Shown in pieces: positions 40,153 to 53,582 of a stretch of 64,000 nt of DNA. Position 1 is the first letter of the stretch; each line of letters starts with the position of its first letter. The notes under the pieces were generated by a model. That model saw only the letters and a list, made by a program, of their open reading frames with translations, had not been told where the DNA came from and did not search any database. The translations under genes and the position numbers were made by a program. This stretch comes from Allomyces macrogynus ATCC 38327 (Eukaryota > Blastocladiomycota > Blastocladiomycetes > Blastocladiales > Blastocladiaceae), in the NCBI GenBank assembly GCA_000151295.1, contig GG745329.1:1661570-1725569 (forward strand), read 5' to 3'.

Positions 40153-43100
40153 TCAATCGTCCAGCGTCAGCAAGTATGCGACCCGCGCAACACCCAATGC
40201 TTTTCCGGAACGGTGCTCGGCAATCGGAGCGCTATCACGTAGTTCGTCGAGTGTTCCGTCGTCGACAAGACACCGCGGCGCGCCGACGTCTTGTACATTG
40301 GGCACCGATACGCCTCGTACGAAATGCCGTCAGCGCGCTGGACCTTGGGTGTGATGTTGACCGTCTTATGGGTTTGAACCAGATCTACACGGTGGAGAGC
40401 GTAGATCAATTTCCCGTCGAGCTCATTGCGTGTACAAAGACAGAAACGTACCGCTGGGATCGAGCTGAAGAGCACTTTCGGGTGCGACTCGGGCAGCAGC
40501 TCAGTCTCGGAATCGATAAGCGCGCCCTCCATGAAGATGCCGTTGACAAACACGCTGTCGCTTGGCCGATGATCCAGAACGCTTGGGTCCAAGACCAGCT
40601 CAAAGTCGAGACCCAGCTCGTCGATTGGGACCGTGTACCTGCGTGCGAAGTTTTGCAGCATGGCTATCGGCGATGGAGCGGGCGTTAGGTCAGTTCGCCG
40701 TGGCCAAATTTGAGAATTGTGAAAGGAAGCGACGGTACCCGTGATAAACGACTGCGTAAAGTAGAAGCCCGAGAGCCAGAACACGACCGGTGCACCCTCC
40801 TCGAACCACATCTGGAGGAAGCGCAAGCGCGTAATCAAATCGTTCACGTAGCCGCCGAGCGGCTTGAGCGACGGGTACGACTTGGCGGCCCACGACGTCG
40901 GCACCTTGGAGATGAGCATGCACTTAGCCGTGCCCTCGAGCTCGGCCGACATGAGCACCGAACCCTTGATCGCCTTACGCACGTTGGCCAGCGACGCGAG
41001 CACCACATTGAGCAACCGGTTGTACCGGATCATTTCCTGCACGAGCACTGTGCTCATGCTCTCGCGGTAGTTCACGGGGAACTTTTCCAAGACCGTGTCG
41101 ACGGCAAACGGCTGCGGCATCTTGCGCTGAATGTCGTTTGCCACCTCGGTGACCAGCTCGTCGCTCGTCTTGGCCACGCCGCCACCGCCGCCACCACCGC
41201 TGCCAATCGCCTTTTCCTGCGTCTTGAGAATCGAGTCAAAGAAGGGCCGCGTCTCGGCGAGCTGCCGCGTAATGTCGCCGTTCTCGTGGATGCCAAACAC
41301 TTGCGGGCTCTGCAGCAGCGGCAGGTCCTTGATGTGTTTGAGCACGTTGACGTGGCCCGACATGGGCGGAATGCCATACTCGGCGCAGTTGCTTAACTTA
41401 AACGCGTCGTCCGTGACCACAAGCGGGTTGTAGAACTGCGACAGTAGGTTGCGCAGCGTGCGGCGATCCCAGTCGTCGGTGACGCGGCCGCCGTAGTTGC
41501 ATTCGCCCGTCAAGTAGTTGATGGCCTCGTACGGAACCGTCTCGTACTCGGTCAGAGACATGAGCAGCTGGCGCACGCTGATCTGGAGATCGCTTTCGTT
41601 GAACTCGTACGGGATATTCCACCCGAGCGGGCTAAAGTTGCGCCGCTCCTGGACGAGATAGTGGAAGAAGCACAGCGCAAACAAGAGCCGCTCCCACGCC
41701 GGCTTGGTGCACGACTTGTAGAACAGCTCGTCCGAGACCGGGTCACTCAAGTAGCTCTTGGGCAAGTTGGCCTTGAGCCCCTTGGGCGGCTCGTTGGTCA
41801 TCTTGACGCCGTTTTGCAAAATCGACGCCGGGAACTTGGCCGACGGCCGACGGGTACGACGTGAGCCACAATCGGAAGTCGTTGTGCAGCGTCGCCGAGG
41901 CCATGTCGTCGGTGATCTTTTCCAGCACCGACATCCAACTCACGGCCAAGTGGCAGTTTTGCAGCACAACCCAGCCGCCCGCTTTTGCGCGTCCTTGATC
42001 ATTTGCGCCGCAATCGGACCTTGCCCTTGGCCGAGCGAAATGCTGGATAACTGCGACCCGGACAACCCCTTGGCGTCGCCAAATTTGAGCAGCCTATAAT
42101 ACTGAGTGCAACAGTGAGTGGTGGTGGGGAGGCGCAGAAAATTGAAGTCGTACGCGACCATTGGAACTTCTTTCCCTCCTCGGGCATCTGGTTCATGACA
42201 TCCTCGGACGAAAGATGGGCTCGAGGTAGTGCCACGTCGCCTGCACCTTGAGCCACTCGTTGATGATCTCTTGGCATGTCACGAGCTTGTGCTCCTAGTC
42301 CTTGATCTCGGCGTTAAACGGCTTAATATACGGCGAGCTGCGCATGCTCTGCGTCTTGACAATGTGGTCGTCGAGCAGCTGCTGCACGTTGTCGAGCGCC
42401 GACAAGATGTAGGTACCTGTCTCGCGATACGCGATGCAGTTGAAGAAGAGCGGCTCCCACTCCTTGACCATTTTCTGGATTGCCTTTTCGAGCGAGTACT
42501 CCTTGGACGCCGACTCGGAGATTCCCTGGAACCGCGGATCTCGTCGAGCCCCATCTTCAAGATCTTGCGCAGCGACGTGGTCGCATCGGGCTTCATGTTG
42601 ACGCCCGCCGCCGTCGACATGTCCTTCCAGTGCCGGCCGCGCAGGCAGACGTTGCACAGGATCTGGATCACCGGCATGTTGAGCAAGAACTCGTCAATCT
42701 TCTCCTTGATGTGCGCGATGATCTTTTGCGGCAGCGCAACAGCCGCGACCAGCATGCCGACACGGAACGTTTCGCGGCGCAATGCATCGATCTCGGCCTC
42801 GACCGACTCGGCGTCGAGCTCCATGAGCGGGCCGTCCATGAACCGGCGGTAGGCCTTTTGGAACGCGGACTTGCACGCATACAGCGCCTGGTACGGCTCG
42901 AGCGCGTCGAGAATGGCTTTGCGCCGCGGATACGTCGTGATCTCGAGCCCAAACAGCTCCTCCTCGTTGAAGACGGCAATCGTCTCGAGCGCCGTCGCGA
43001 GCTGCTTCTGAATCCCTTGAACCTTCTTGACGTAGAACGGCATCTCGTCCTCGTCGCCCACGTCAGCGAGCTCCGACACTTGCTTGGCGAGGTCCTCGAG

Positions 43101-44150
43101 CTCGGCAATGAACCGCGTGCGTCGCTCAAACAGGTTCTCCATGTTCTTGCGCTTGGCCTCGGCCATGATCTCGTCGTGCCGCGCGAGCGCCGCGTGAATC
43201 CGTGCTGGCCAGTGGAACGTGATGTTGTTAAGCTCGATATTTTGTGCGAAATGTCGTAGAACTTTTCGACTTGCTGTAATTGGCAACAAGGAAGAGGTGA
43301 GCGAGGACCCGATGTGAGTATACGACCCGAGCAAAAGCGTACCTGCGAGTAGTCATGGAACGAGTGCTCCTCCTTGAAGAACACGGCAATGTCATGCTCG
43401 TGCGCCGCGTCCATGGTCGTGAGCAGCTCGTCGTAGCCGCGAATAAACGCATTGATACTCGCGAAATTGCCCTCCATAACGCGCTTGAGCCGCTGCGCAA
43501 ACCGCTGCATCACCTCCTCCTGTACGCGCACTTTCATGAGCGTGAACGCGTTCGACAACCGCCCGGCGGGCGCCTGGAACACCTGCGCGGCCGATGCGTT
43601 TTAAATGACCGACTGCACCATCGGGATCGACTCAATCGGCCGCGTGATGTTGGTGGTCCCGTCGAACACGCCCGTCTCAATGTCAGCGAGCGGCGGGTCA
43701 AACCGAATGGTCACTGGTGCCGCTTTTGGGGACGCGGACCGGCCGTCATCGCCCGGCAGCTCGAGTCTCGGCGCCGTAAACGCCATTGGGTGGTCGCTCG
43801 TCACGGTTTTGGTCCCGACGGCGAGCGACACCTTGACAAAGAAATCGGGCGAGGCCAAAGGCGAGTACTGCTGGTCGGCCGGGTCAAAAAGCGCGACATA
43901 GTCGTTGAGCGACCGCAACGCCGACGAAATGATCTGGTTGCGGATCAATGTGTGGGCGCAATCAAAGAGCCGGTCCGACGGCATTGCTTGCGGCGGCGCC
44001 ATGACTAGGGCCGCGCGCGCCCTGGCCCCATGCGCCTTCGCAGGTGGCGACGATGACGAGCTTGCCCCGCCGGCGCTCTCGACGCCAAATGCCGGACGGC
44101 GCTTGGCCGACTTGCCGAGCGTCGTAAAAACACCGTAGCACGCCCATGTA
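40153..44150 (-). pseudogene. Decayed axonemal dynein heavy chain (DNAH3/7/12 or DNAH1-like) lacking its motor ring
   Basis: Fragments in order: stem start (SLNDYVALFDPADQQYSP, 43.6-44.1 kb), stem (FHWPARIHAALARHDEIM ... [14 protein letters not shown], 42.2-43.6 kb), then directly the end of AAA6 and the C-terminal domain ([12 protein letters not shown] ... [41 protein letters not shown]; 40.15-42.1 kb). AAA1 to AAA5, stalk and most of AAA6 are missing, roughly 2,400 codons. Lesions include a TAA near 43,602, a frameshift near 42,545, a TAG at 42,295-42,297 where Trp is expected, a frameshift near 42,213 and another near 41,975. There is also a 7-bp duplication (ggccgac twice, 41,838-41,851), and a one-base loss near 40,178 hides the normal ...LTLDD end. 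Intron-like insertions persist, so it is not a retrocopy. Misassembly could explain the deletion but not all the other lesions. Confidence 0.85.
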
Positions 44151-44389
44151 CGACAACAGAGGCAGCGGGCGCTGGCGGCCAGCGTGCAGCTCGCGGCCAA
44201 CGAACGGTTGCGACTTGAGCGATCAACGTTCGTCTTGCTGCGAGACGCGCTGGAGACACCTTGCTCGATCACGGGAAAACCGCCTGTCGCACGTGCGTCT
44301 CTTTGGTCGGGTGCCATTTTCTTGATCACTTTCTTGGTCGCTCGCTCGCTTCCTTTGCTGTCAGCGCCCCTCAGCTCCGATCTATCGCG

Positions 44390-45234
44390 ATGTTCGACTT
44401 GATCCAGCACCTGCAGTTGCCCAACTTGCGGCACATTGCCGTCGTGCATGAGACGGGCGTCGACGCTGCGTTTGTGCTGCCCACGTTTGTTCATGCGGCT
44501 GCGCACACGCTCCAACAGCCCTTAATTGTCATCTCGACACACCAGCTCTTCATTCACTACGCGCACATCTTCCGAAAGCTCGGCGGACCCTTGCATCTCG
44601 CGCATCTGCCAAACGACCGCTTCCTGTTCATCGACGCGCTCTCGCGTTACTATGTCGATCCTACCACGCCGGCCCCAGGCGCAAATCTGCCCGTTGCGCC
44701 ATCTGTGCCGTACTCGAAGACGAACGAGCCCGCCCGCCAATCGCAGCGCAAGTGCGGCAAGCAGGGCCGTCATTGATCTTGCTCGACGATCTGATGCCGT
44801 TTGTCTTTTCCGAGGCCGTCGCGTCCAACGACATTGTGCTCTTTGTGCGCAGGATATTGGTTCTGGCTGAGGAGGTGGGTGCGCCGTTTGCCAAATTGGT
44901 TTGCCGCGTTCTGGTTGTTCTAATGTTGACCTCGACTTTGCTTCTTAATCAGACCAACTCGACGCTCGTGTCGACGGTGCAAAATAACATCGGCGACTCG
45001 GACGGCGACATGCTCGCATGCGTACTCCCCTCGCTGGCCGACACGGTCCTCGTCATCAAGGCTCTGCAGTCGGGCTACTCGCGCGATGTCGATGGCCAAC
45101 TGCTGGTCGTCCGTGGCAAGCGCGCCATCGCACGCAATCCCACGACGTTGCCTGAGCCTGTCCACCTGCAGTTCAAGGTTGGCGACAAGGGCATCAGCTA
45201 TTTTGGCCATGGGCTGGCAGCTGCGTTGGTGTGA
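44390..45234 (+). CDS. ELP6: Elongator complex protein 6 (ELP6)
   Basis: A RecA-like fold subunit of the Elp4-Elp5-Elp6 hexamer, needed for tRNA wobble-uridine modification. The start MFDLIQHLQLPNLRHIAVVH and FLFIDALSRYYV occupy the first frame. PSLILLDDLMPFVF (Walker-B-like strand) follows in another frame, so there is a one-base indel or very short intron between about 44,650 and 44,720. A GTGGGT...CAG intron at 44,875-44,952 then leads to LVIKALQSGYSRDVDGQLLV and the C-terminal VHLQFKVGDKGISYFGHG, both close to ELP6 orthologs. Like other ELP6 proteins it lacks a P-loop. It is convergent with UTP20 (about 220 bp). ELP2 of the same complex lies 12 kb away. Confidence 0.85.
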
Positions 45235-45452
45235 AGAGAGAACGAAAAGGGGTGCTGGAAAATAAGCCATTTTTGATAACATCTGAATCCCACAGCACGA
45301 CCGCACAACAAAACTGAACGGGAAGCGCACGAAAATCAGAAAAAAAATAAAACCCGAAAAAATAACCCGAAAAAACCAAGTGCAAATCACACGCCCACCA
45401 AAAACCAAACCCGCACCCACCAAACTAACACGAAGCGACCGCGTTGATGAAT

Positions 45453-48400
45453 CTACTCCTTGCTGCCCGTCTTGACGCGCTTGACCGAATCGTGCATGCG
45501 CGACGCTTGGCCCGCCTCGGCCTTGCGCTTCTTGAGCTGCTTCTTGGCCTCATTGCGCGCCAATTTCCTCTGCGCAAACGCCTTGGGATCAGTGACGGCC
45601 AGCTCGGCCTTCTTTTGCCTGCGCTCCTGCCGCGTCCGCTCCGAGTTGGACCGCGCCTCGGCATACGCCTTGGTGAAGTTGGCGTTGCCAATGCGCGCCT
45701 GCAACAGGTCCATGATCTCTTGACAGAAGGAGCGCAGTTCGTCTGTAGAGGGGAAGTGAGCAGGTGAGATCGATGCACAACAAGAGTGTACCGAAACAAA
45801 AACAAAAAGATACGTACCCCATTGCGGCCCCTTGGTCGACTCGTCCACCATGGTCCGGTAAATCGGCGCCAAGATCGGCTGCAGATAGGCGATCGTCGCG
45901 TCCGGCTCAAACGAGTTGATCAGCGCGGCAAAGATTTGGAAAATCGATTTGCGCAGCAACGTCTCCTTGTTGCGCGCCTGGTCCTGCCGCGCCAGGAAAC
46001 TGAGGTGTCGGAGCACGCCCATGAGCGGGCGAGCGGGGCCCTTGGCCGGTTTCGCCGGCTCATCCTGTTCGTCGTCGCTTGCAGCCTCGCCATCGAGCGC
46101 CACATCCGACGCGGCCGTCGGCGTCGCCGCGTGCAGCTGCTTGGCCAGGAAAAAGTAATTCTTGACAACTTGCGTGGCCAGGTCCGGGTTGAGGAACTGC
46201 GACGTGAGCTGGCGGCCCATGGCTTTGGCGAGGTGTCGCAGCGTCTCGACCGACATGGTGGGCGACTCGGCGAAGTAGATCCCGAGGCACCGCGACGTGG
46301 CCAGCCGAATCCAAACGTGCGGGTGCAGCAGGTGCGGCTTGAGCACCTCGACCACGACCACGTCGGTCTGCGTGGGCGCGCGCGTCACGTACTTGGTTAG
46401 CGTCAAGACGGCCTGGTAGCACAGCTTCCAGTCGCCGGCGGGCGCCTCGTCCTGGTCGAGATCGAGGTCCATCTCGTTCTCCTCCTGCTCCTTTTCCTGC
46501 TCCTTGGCCGCCGCGTCGAGAATCGTCACGACCTCGGCCATCATTTCGGGGAGGTCCTTGTCGGCGAGAATCAGGATGCCGTGCACTTGCGTAGCAACGA
46601 GGCACGTGGCCGGCGTCTTGTACCAGCTCTGCACCATCTTGTGGATCTTGCCAATCGCCGGGAACCGCGAGACGAGCAGCTGAATCACCTTGGCCGCCAT
46701 TTGCTGACACTTGGGTGAGTCGTCGGCGAGTCGCGTGACGAGGCCCATGAACATGAGCTCGCCATGCTCGGCGAGAATCTCGTCGGGCAGCTTCTTGATA
46801 AACGAGTACATGAGCTCGAGCACCGACACACGGCCTTGCTCAAACTGGTACCCGAGGTTCTTGACCATCCACGTCACATGGTTGGCCATGCGCTGCTTAC
46901 CCTGCGGATACGTGAGCAAGAACATCAAGTAGACCGACCGGCACAGGTCCTGCACGTTCTGCGTCTGGCTCGTGACCATGATCTGCGCAATCTCGAGCAC
47001 GAGCTCGTAGACCTCGTTGACGACTACTTGCCGTGCCATGATCGACTTGACGATTGAGTAGGTGATGGTGTGGTGGTCGTGGTCGCCAATCTCGGGCCGC
47101 AACAGCCGAATCAGGGCCTTGACCTGCGTCTGAGTGAACGGAATGTACTCGCAGTGCCGCATGACCGCGTAAATCAGCTTGAGCGAGGCCTGCGCGAGGT
47201 CCGACTTGACGTTTTGCAAGCTGGCGAGCGTGTGGAACGTGTCGCGCATCACGAGCGGCAGCGCGTCCTTGAGCGCCGACAGCGGCATTGGGGCGAGGTT
47301 CTGCATGACAAACGTGGCGAGCACGAGCGTGTTGTTGTGCTTGGACGTGAAGCACTCGGCGACGACGTCGACAAGAGCGTTGAGCATGGCCGTGTGTTCC
47401 GTGTTGCGCACCGAGATGCGGTCGCTGCGCAGGCACCGCATCAGCACCTGCAACCCAAACTCGACAAAGTGGTGCGCGTTTGTCTTCCACGCCGCGTGCT
47501 TGACAGCCTCGGCCTCGAGCCGGGATGCGCTGTTCTCGACAATGAGCGTGTGCGCGAGCTTCATGAGTTCCTCGAGCGACGCCGTCTCGTTCTTGACCAT
47601 GCCCACACTGATGCGCTTGAGCGCCATGTTGGCCTTGTCGAGCAGCTTGGCGTCGCGCGTGACCAACAAGATGCGCTTGACTTCAATCAACAGCTTCGAC
47701 AGCACCTGCAGCGACCCGTGTGTCGCCATAATCTCGAGCGTCTCGTACGACTTGGTCGACTTGAGTTCCTTCATGCTCTTGATGTAGGCCTCGGCGTCCT
47801 TTTCCTGCCCAACGTCGCCGAAAATATCGTCCGAGACGACTTGGCACAGATCGTCAATGCACACGTCGAGGTGCTCGGGCGACAGCTCGAGACTGTTCAG
47901 GACCGCGTGCACCGTGAACCCGAGCACGTGCAGCTGGTACCCACGCAGCAGCGCCGACCGCAATTCCTTGATCAAGAAGAACAGATACTTGGCGCCGAGC
48001 ACCTGCAGAATCTTGATGAGCGTCATGCGCGTCTGGTTGCGCGTGATCTGCGACCGCGCGCGCAGGAGCTGCGCGAGCTTGGTGAGCAGTGCCGGCACCT
48101 GGAGCGTCTTGGCCGCGTCAGGCAGCCAGGTGATCAAGTGCGTGATTCCGAGCGCAATCGGGACGCGCACGCTCATCGTCTCGTCGTCAGCCTTTTTGCG
48201 CGACAGAAGGTACCGGTTGAGTTCCGGGATGATCTTGAACAGCACCGTGTTGAAGATCTTGCGTTTTTGGTCGGCACTGGCCAGCGCTGCAGCATTCGCG
48301 GCCTCCTCTTGCTCCTCGGCCGCTTGGTCCTCGGCTTCGCGCGCCTTGATCTCGGCCGCACTCTCTTCCTCCTCGGGCTCGTCGTCGTCGTCGAGACTCG

Positions 48401-51400
48401 GGTCGTCCTTGGCGAGAGCGGCAGCGGCGACACCCTTGCCGTCCACCGCCATCGGGGCCGCGACAGCTGCCGATCGCATCAGCGGCGCCGACGCGAGCGG
48501 GTCGTCAACGTCGTCGATTTGGAAATGGAACGCATCGAGCACACCGACGAGCGCCTTGATGAGCACCTTTTCCTTGGCCTTTTCGTTTTCGCGGCGCAAA
48601 CTGTTGAAGAAGTTGCGCACGACGAGATAGTACGACCCCCACGCGAGCTGCTTGGTAATTGCCGTGATCGTGAGCACCGTATCGTTGACCAAGTTCGTGT
48701 CCTTGTGCTCGAGGAAGTGCATCATCATCGACAAGAACACGTGGTTGAGCGTGGCCGGACGAATGCGATGCGCGTGTTCGCGCAGGCGACCCATGGCGCG
48801 CACACGGCGGTGCAGTTGGATGTGGTAGATGTTTTCGAAAAAGCCCGACTCGTCCGTGGCGTCGCGCGGGAGCAGGATCGTCATGTCGGCGAAAATGTCC
48901 ATGGTCGAGAGCACCGTCACGCACTTGACGAGCACTTTGGTCCATTCCATGCGCACGAGTTCCGAGTGACGCACGCGGAAGCCCTTTTTCAGGGCCGGGT
49001 AGACGACGTGCTGGACCATCCCGCGCAGCTCGTCGTTGTTGACGGCGAGTTCGGCAAAGAGACCGAGCACGTGCGCCGAGTTGGCGCGCGCTGACAGGTC
49101 CTCGTCCTTGATATACCAGAACAGGTTGTAGAGGACAGGCATCCACTCGACGGGCGTCAGGCCGGCATGCACCTTGGCCAGGTCCGTGAACGAGGTCAGC
49201 ACCACGTCGTAGTCGACCTCGTCCATGCGGCGCCTCGAGAAAGTGTTGAGCCCGCGGCAAATCTTGGACACGTGCGGCAATTCGAGCAGTTTCGCGACCG
49301 AGTGCGTGAGCGCGACGAGCTGCTGCCGCGACGCCTTGGTCTCGAGTTCGGCGTAGAGTCGTGAAATGGCCTGGAGCACGGCCGTGACGTCGTCCTTGGG
49401 CAGGTACTGGATGCACGACTGCAAGATGCGCAAAACATTGTCCTTGGTCTCCGGCAGCGTCCGCGCCTTGAGGACTGGGAGCAGAACCGTGACGAGGCCC
49501 GGCGCGTCCTTGGCGCCGATCAGCGGAGCCATTTCCGAGCACAGCTTTATCAGGCGTGTCATCGACCCGACCGTCTTGGGCGAGATCATGGTCGCGGCGA
49601 TGCGGAACACATCTTGGCTCACGGGCTGCAGCAATGCCGACTTCTTTTCGAGCACGGCAAAGAGCAGGTCAAGGACGAGATTGCGCACAGGCTCAAATCC
49701 AGTCAGACACTGCACGACGTAGGGCAGGGCGTCGGTGCACGTCAGGGCAAAGTAATCAAACTGGTGCACGGCCCACGCCGTAAGCAGTGACAGCGACGGC
49801 GAGACCGACGACTTGTTCTCATGGAACAGCGCGGCCAGGCGCGGCGAAATGACGTGCTGGTACATGGCGTCGACGTAGACCGAGTAATCGAGGGGCAGGC
49901 CGAGGTTGAACAGACCGACAAGCCGCTTAAGCGAGGCACTGCGAATATCGCGGATTCGCCGAAGCGTGATCTTTTCGGACTCATCACTCGCGTCCTCCTT
50001 TTCCTTTTCCTCGGCGTCCTCATTCGCGTCGTCGGCGTCAGCCGGTTCGGCACCGTCCACGTCCATGGCCTCCTGCTCCCGCGCCTGCACCGCCAAGCAC
50101 GACGCGCACGCCAGCGACACAATAATATCGAGCGTCGGCTCGAGCACGGGCACGATGCGACGATTGACTTGCTTGATGACGTCGTCCATGAGCGAGAGGA
50201 AACCAGCCGCCTTGCCGTCATCGACCCATTCGAGAATCGACGTGTCGACGGTGCGCGGCGGCAACGTCGCCGGCCGCATCAGGTCAAACAAGAACTGCAC
50301 TTCGCTCGGCGCGGCACCGGCCATGAGACTAAGCACGTTCCCGCGGCGCTGCGCCATGTGGCCCTTGCGCGAGAGCATGCGGCCGTAGAGAACGCGCGTC
50401 AGGATCGGGAAAATGTCGGCGCGGTGCGCCATCTTGAACGTGCCGTCCTCGGAGTTGTCGAGCTTGATGGAGAGCAGTGTGTCGCGGAACTTGTTGTCCT
50501 CGAGCAGGTCGACGAGCAGCGAGTAGTACGGCGTGTACCATGGCGCAGCGTAGGTGTGGATGCAGTTGAGCGCGAGCTTTTGCAGGTGCGCGTCACCGCG
50601 CACGAGCAGGGCCAGATATAGCGGGTAGAGCTGGTCGGCCTTGTACGTGTGCTGCGGCTTGAAGTGCGCGAGCAGCTCGAGGAAAACGACCAGCTTCTTG
50701 GTCACAATCGCGTGCGTGAGCGAAAGCAAGTGGCCCGGCTCAAACGGCAAGTTGGTCGACCCGAGCTCAATACCCTCGATCGCGTCGGCCACGGGCAGGT
50801 CCGGGTGGTAGTGCGTGTACTCGTCGCGCAAAAACTGGAGGAAGAGCGGCACGAGGAACTTGGACTTGGCCTCGGAGAAGGGGTTGTCGACGAGCGACTT
50901 GAGGACCAGCAGGTGCGTATTCCAGTAGTCGACGCGGTCGAGTTGCACGGCAAACACGTCGCGAACGTGACCCGCGAGCAGGTCGTTGGTCACCGTCACA
51001 ATCGCCTTGGCCTGCGCACCGTCCACGTCCATGCTGTCCTCGTCGGCCTCGTTGTCATCCAGAGACGGACTCGGGACCGGAAAATCCGAGCGGACGTGCG
51101 AGAACGAGTCGTTGTTCTGGAAATGCACCAAGCACTCACTGATGTGGGTCCAGTACGGGGTGGGTGCGACCTGCGAGAGCTTGGTCAAGAGATCCTTGAC
51201 GTGCGGCCACAAGGGCGCAAAGTTGGTCGCGTTGACCGCGATCGCAAACCGCGCGACAATGTCGAGCACGCGTGCTGGCATGTCCTTGGTGAGCTGCAGC
51301 GCCAGGTTCTTGATGTTCATGATCTTTTCGCGCTGGTCGTGCATCGTGTTGGCAATTGCGTCAATCGTCGAGCATCGTGCCACAGCCGCGTCGTTGGGCA

Positions 51401-53289
51401 TGAGGTGTGCGAGCGCCGCCAATGCCGCCGAGCGCACTGGTTGGCAAAGCGAAGAGACGAACGGGACAAGCTTCTCGATCCATGCTTCGGCCGTTGGCCT
51501 CTTAATCGTGCCGGACCGCTGCAGGTAGCTGGCCAAGGACGCAAACAGGTACGGGCACTCGACGAGCGCGACCGACTCGACGGAACGTTCCACGTCGGTG
51601 TTGACCATGTCGAGGTCCAGCAGAACATTCAGGGTGTGGCTGAACAGCATCGAGTGGCCGATCGTCTTGCCAAGGAACTGAACCAAGTACTGCTGCACTG
51701 TTGGCCTTGGCAGCGCGAGATGCTGGATCGCTGACACGGTCGCGACGCAGAGAGCATTGGCCTCGTCGTCTCCTGGTGATGCCCACGACGACAAGGGCTC
51801 GAAAAACGGCAGCGACTGGTCGACAATGAGCTTGTCGTCGGCCGAGACGCACGTCGATGCGGCCGAGTGTGACAGGGTCGCCTTTGACAGCACCTGCGCG
51901 AGAAAGGCGACCACGGTGCGGAACGGCAATCCGCTGGCGTGCGAGCTCAGGAACCGAACGACCAATGGCAAAATGAGCGACGAGTAGCCCTCGTAGCCGA
52001 CGTGCAGCAACTCAACGTTGAAGTGCATGACGAGCGAGACCGGCACAAATCCGTGAAGCACAATGCGCTCAATCGCGTTCATGTTCTTGATGATTTGTTG
52101 GTACGACGCCTTGACCATGACGTGCGCGACCAAGTCGAGCGACGCCTTGGTCAGCGATGGCACCTGGCACACGTCGTTGCACAGCGTCTGCAGCAGCCCG
52201 CCAAAGTCGCCGACTCGGTCACCGTCGTGCGTCTTGATGCAAGTGAGCAGGTACTGGCTCATGCGGTCCGTGTCGCGCGCCCACGCGGCCTTGAGGCACG
52301 CAAAGATAGGTGCCGCCGTCTCCGCCGACGCGTGGTGCACGATGCGGTGCAGTGCAGAGTGGATGACAGCATCCTTGCGCTGCGACGGGTTGGCGAGCGC
52401 CGCGTCAATGGTCAACTTGAGCACCGCCGACGCCGACGAGTGCAGCGTGCCGTTGACGTGGCAAACGGTTTCCGAGAGCAAGAACGCGAGACCGTCGGCG
52501 TAGTCGCGCCAACCGGCGCCGTCAGCGTCGACACTGTCGAGAATGTGCTGCAAGACGGTCGGTAATGCGTCCTTTTTCACACGGCGAATCATGTACGAGA
52601 TGGACTCGCCGGCGAATTGGCGAATGTAGGGCTTTTGTTCGCGGCCAAATCCGAGGAACGGCGCGAGCATGTCGAACACGGGCACGATTTCGCGCAGCAC
52701 GTCCTTTTGCAGGTAGCGCAGGAGGTAGGCGATGCATTGGAACGTGTTCTGGTGAAGACGAAGATGACAGTCGACCGTCAGCGCCTGCTGATCAGGAATG
52801 GGCGAGCGGAGGGGATCGATTCGCAATGGATCCACAGAGGAATGCGCACCTCGATCACGTCCGAGTCGCGCACGCGCAAGAGCGGCATCAAGGCCGTGAT
52901 GATTTCGGGCAAGAACTCGAACAGCTCATGGCGCAGATCCTTGGCCAAGTTGGCCGTCAGGCTATCAATTTGCGAGTGATCAGCGTTGGCACGCAACACA
53001 ACGGCGTTCAACCGTGGCAAATGACCCGCACACACCTCAGCAGCGGTTCGAGACTCAGCGGCGCGTCCGGCACGAGCCGGGAGACGAGCGCATCGACAAT
53101 TTTGCGCTTGTGGAAGAGCACCATCGGCAAAGACTGGGTGAGCGGGCGCACTTGGCGCAGAAACGAGGAAAACTCGGCGGTGCAGTTGAGGTCCTCCCAT
53201 TGTGCGAGCGATCCGAGGAAGAAGGAGCCGGCGTCGTCGTCTTCGTGGCGCACGCCGATGGCGGTGCGCGTAACGTCAATGTGGACATG
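45453..53289 (-). CDS. UTP20: UTP20, small-subunit processome HEAT-repeat protein (5' end in gap)
   Basis: Exons about 53,036-53,289 (continuing into the gap), 52,850-52,961, 45,818-52,748 and 45,453-45,742. Introns are 74, 101 and 75 nt; the last is divisible by three, so an ORF runs through it. The product is about 2,550 residues plus the missing start. It is a large HEAT/ARM-type scaffold of the nucleolar SSU processome, needed for 18S rRNA maturation. Matching blocks: VHIDVTRTAIGVRHEDDD and FFLGSLAQWEDLN at the N-terminus, AHRADIFPILTRVLYGRM in the middle, RGYQLHVLGFTVHAVLNSLE, and a basic nuclear/nucleolar C-terminus (RKLARNEAKKQLKKRK ... VKRVKTGSKE). Acidic linkers (DANEDAEEKEKEDASDESE) separate repeat blocks. 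Only the first few dozen residues are hidden by Ns. Confidence 0.93.
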
Positions 53290-53291
53290 AA

Positions 53292-53582
53292 NNNNNNNNN
53301 NNNNNNNNNNNNNNNNNNNNNNNNNNNNNNNNNNNNNNNNNNNNNNNNNNNNNNNNNNNNNNNNNNNNNNNNNNNNNNNNNNNNNNNNNNNNNNNNNNNN
53401 NNNNNNNNNNNNNNNNNNNNNNNNNNNNNNNNNNNNNNNNNNNNNNNNNNNNNNNNNNNNNNNNNNNNNNNNNNNNNNNNNNNNNNNNNNNNNNNNNNNN
53501 NNNNNNNNNNNNNNNNNNNNNNNNNNNNNNNNNNNNNNNNNNNNNNNNNNNNNNNNNNNNNNNNNNNNNNNNNNNNNNNNNN
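53292..53582. other. Assembly gap (291 N)
   Basis: A run of N hides the start codon and first residues of UTP20 and part of the region between UTP20 and the aconitase gene. Confidence 1.
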
